This document shows positions 5,033-6,266 of a DNA stretch of 6,266 nucleotides, in pieces. The stretch spans positions 1 to 6,266 of the forward strand of contig JAAVDT010000003.1 in the NCBI GenBank assembly GCA_014801655.1. Direction: 5' to 3'. The notes beneath the pieces were generated by a model. It worked only from the letters and a program-made list of their open reading frames with translations, was not told where the DNA came from and did no database searches. How positions within the stretch are numbered: position 1 is the stretch's first letter; each line of letters starts with the position of its first letter. A program made the translations under genes and the position numbers. The stretch comes from Bacteroides sp. (GTDB lineage Bacteria; Bacteroidota; Bacteroidia; Bacteroidales; Muribaculaceae).

Positions 5033-6265
5033 TCACTTCCCCGTGGTCCAGACAAAGGAGCGGCGGCAGAGGAGGCCGACGATGAGCACAATGGCCAGAA
5101 GGGCGGCATTGAGATAGTAGGGGAAATCGGCGGTGTGGTTGTTGAAAACATACTGGAAAAGCTCCACAATCAGAGGCACGATGGAGAGTGCGATGTAGTT
5201 GCCGGCCAGAGTATAGGAGAAGTATTTGGTGGACAAGGCCTTATTGGGGGCAAGTTCGGTGGTTTTATTGTAGATGATGGGCTGGAAGAAGCCGTAGCCA
5301 AGGCCGATGAGCAGCACGCCGACAACGTAAGTGGCCATCGAATGGAAACATCCGAGAATGAGCAGACCCGCAGCCATGATAATGATGCAGACAAACAGAC
5401 CCGTGCGACCGACCAGCCGGATGAACGGCGTCAGCGAGAAGCCGCCGATCATGGCCGTGACATAGAACATAGCCGAAGCTATGCCAACCTGCGAGGAGGT
5501 CAGCCCATAGTGCTTCATCGTGAACGGAAGATAGTAGGTGAACACCATCGAAGTGGCAGTCAGCGCTATATAGAGGCCGATGACGCCGCAGAGCGTCACG
5601 ATGGGGCGCGCAAAACGGCGCGCAGGCTCCACATTTGCCGACTGACCCGAAGCCGCAGCCGCGGGTGCCGACTGCCGGAGATGACCGCGAATGAACGTAT
5701 TGGTCATGAATGGGAGCAGCAGCAGAGGAATAATCGGCACCAGATAGACACTGAACGAAGTGTGCCAACTGAAATCTGCGGCCCATCCAACGAATATGGT
5801 CGCAAGAATCACAATGCCGTTGGAAGTGCCGGACTTAAAGCCAAGCACACGCACTTTCTCGCGACCGTAGAACCACTCACCGAGCTGACCAGCCGCTATC
5901 GGAACAATCAGACCGCACCCAACGCCAAGCAGCGCCCCAAGCCCCACGAGCATCGGCATCGTGTCGGCAAACAGATAGAGCACACCCGCCAACAGAAAGA
6001 TTGCAAGCCCCGTGGCAAGCACAGCCGTCTGGTTTCTGACCGTGGTTATCTTGCCGGAAATCAATATCATCGGAATAATGACAAGATTAGGAAGCAGCGT
6101 CAGCAGCTGCACTTCGAGCTGACTCGCATCAGGAAACAAGTCAGCAATTTTGCCAAGCATCGGCGACACGGCCAGACCCGGAAGATTGACGGTGAGCGAC
6201 ACCGAAAGCAAAGCTATGAGAGTGATCAGCGGGAGCGATCCCCGACCATTAGAGACATATTTCAT
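5033..6265 (-). CDS. Major facilitator superfamily permease, substrate unknown
   Basis: Inner-membrane secondary transporter of 410 residues, the usual size for a 12-helix MFS protein. Hydrophobic segments fall roughly at 13-33, 50-70, 80-100, 104-126, 146-162 and 168-186, then a polar, Ala-rich central loop (about 190-220, with PAAAASGQSANVEPARR), then six more segments up to about residue 402. The loop between helices 2 and 3 reads SGKITTVRNQ, a degenerate form of the conserved MFS motif A. The short tail RRSFVWTTGK is cytoplasmic. The start MKYVSNGRGS is the last ATG visible, one base from the edge, so a longer N-terminus and the promoter cannot be judged. The fold suggests drug/proton antiport or small-molecule uptake; nothing in the sequence or neighbourhood picks a substrate. 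Confidence 0.9.
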   Translation of the reverse strand: MKYVSNGRGSLPLITLIALLSVSLTVNLPGLAVSPMLGKIADLFPDASQLEVQLLTLLPNLVIIPMILISGKITTVRNQTAVLATGLAIFLLAGVLYLFADTMPMLVGLGALLGVGCGLIVPIAAGQLGEWFYGREKVRVLGFKSGTSNGIVILATIFVGWAADFSWHTSFSVYLVPIIPLLLLPFMTNTFIRGHLRQSAPAAAASGQSANVEPARRFARPIVTLCGVIGLYIALTATSMVFTYYLPFTMKHYGLTSSQVGIASAMFYVTAMIGGFSLTPFIRLVGRTGLFVCIIIMAAGLLILGCFHSMATYVVGVLLIGLGYGFFQPIIYNKTTELAPNKALSTKYFSYTLAGNYIALSIVPLIVELFQYVFNNHTADFPYYLNAALLAIVLIVGLLCRRSFVWTTGK

Positions 6266-6266
6266 C

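Noticed and set aside
5265..5786. 173-codon minus-strand ORF
   Set aside because: Alternate frame inside the MFS gene; Cys/His/Arg-rich, no family seen.

Overview
The window looks like chromosomal DNA of a gut-type anaerobe of the order Bacteroidales, possibly the Muribaculaceae (the family level is inference). Reasons: coding DNA is moderately GC-rich with AT-rich gaps; Shine-Dalgarno sequences are weak or absent; promoters fit the Bacteroidetes sigma-ABfr pattern (TTG, about 19-21 nt, TAnnTTTG), with a textbook case before the ATPase gene; and the gene content fits (anaerobe-type biotin synthase, small rubredoxin, PnuT-type transporter beside thiamine pyrophosphokinase, AAA/DUF4143 ATPase).

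Layout from left to right. (1) A 3'-truncated biotin synthase gene, bioB, runs leftward off the edge. Its protein has the radical-SAM cysteines but a serine where the classical enzyme has a [2Fe-2S] cysteine. (2) Divergent from it is a 54-aa rubredoxin gene, ended by a clear intrinsic terminator. (3) A 194-bp non-coding palindromic element follows (19-bp perfect terminal inverted repeats, TTA on both sides). It is a probable MITE, inserted exactly at the stop codon of the next gene. (4) A leftward cluster holds an HD-domain phosphohydrolase, a PnuC/PnuT-family vitamin transporter and thiamine pyrophosphokinase. The last two overlap by 4 bp and form a thiamine salvage pair: import, then trapping as thiamine diphosphate. 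No TPP riboswitch or TonB-dependent receptor is visible beside them. (5) A leftward gene for an AAA ATPase with a DUF4143-type C-terminal region is visibly more AT-rich than its neighbours. A strong promoter, an 8-bp palindrome over the -7 element and AT-rich repeats precede it. (6) A gap of about 290 bp has one perfect 9-bp inverted repeat, a doubtful 60-codon ORF and a possible dispersed repeat. (7) A leftward, apparently complete 12-helix MFS permease gene reaches the right edge.

Most of the window is housekeeping cofactor metabolism. The least ordinary parts are the palindromic element at the thiamine gene's stop codon, the altered cluster ligands in biotin synthase, and the repeat-rich control region of the ATPase gene. 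I see no CRISPR array, tRNA, rRNA or obvious new multi-gene system.
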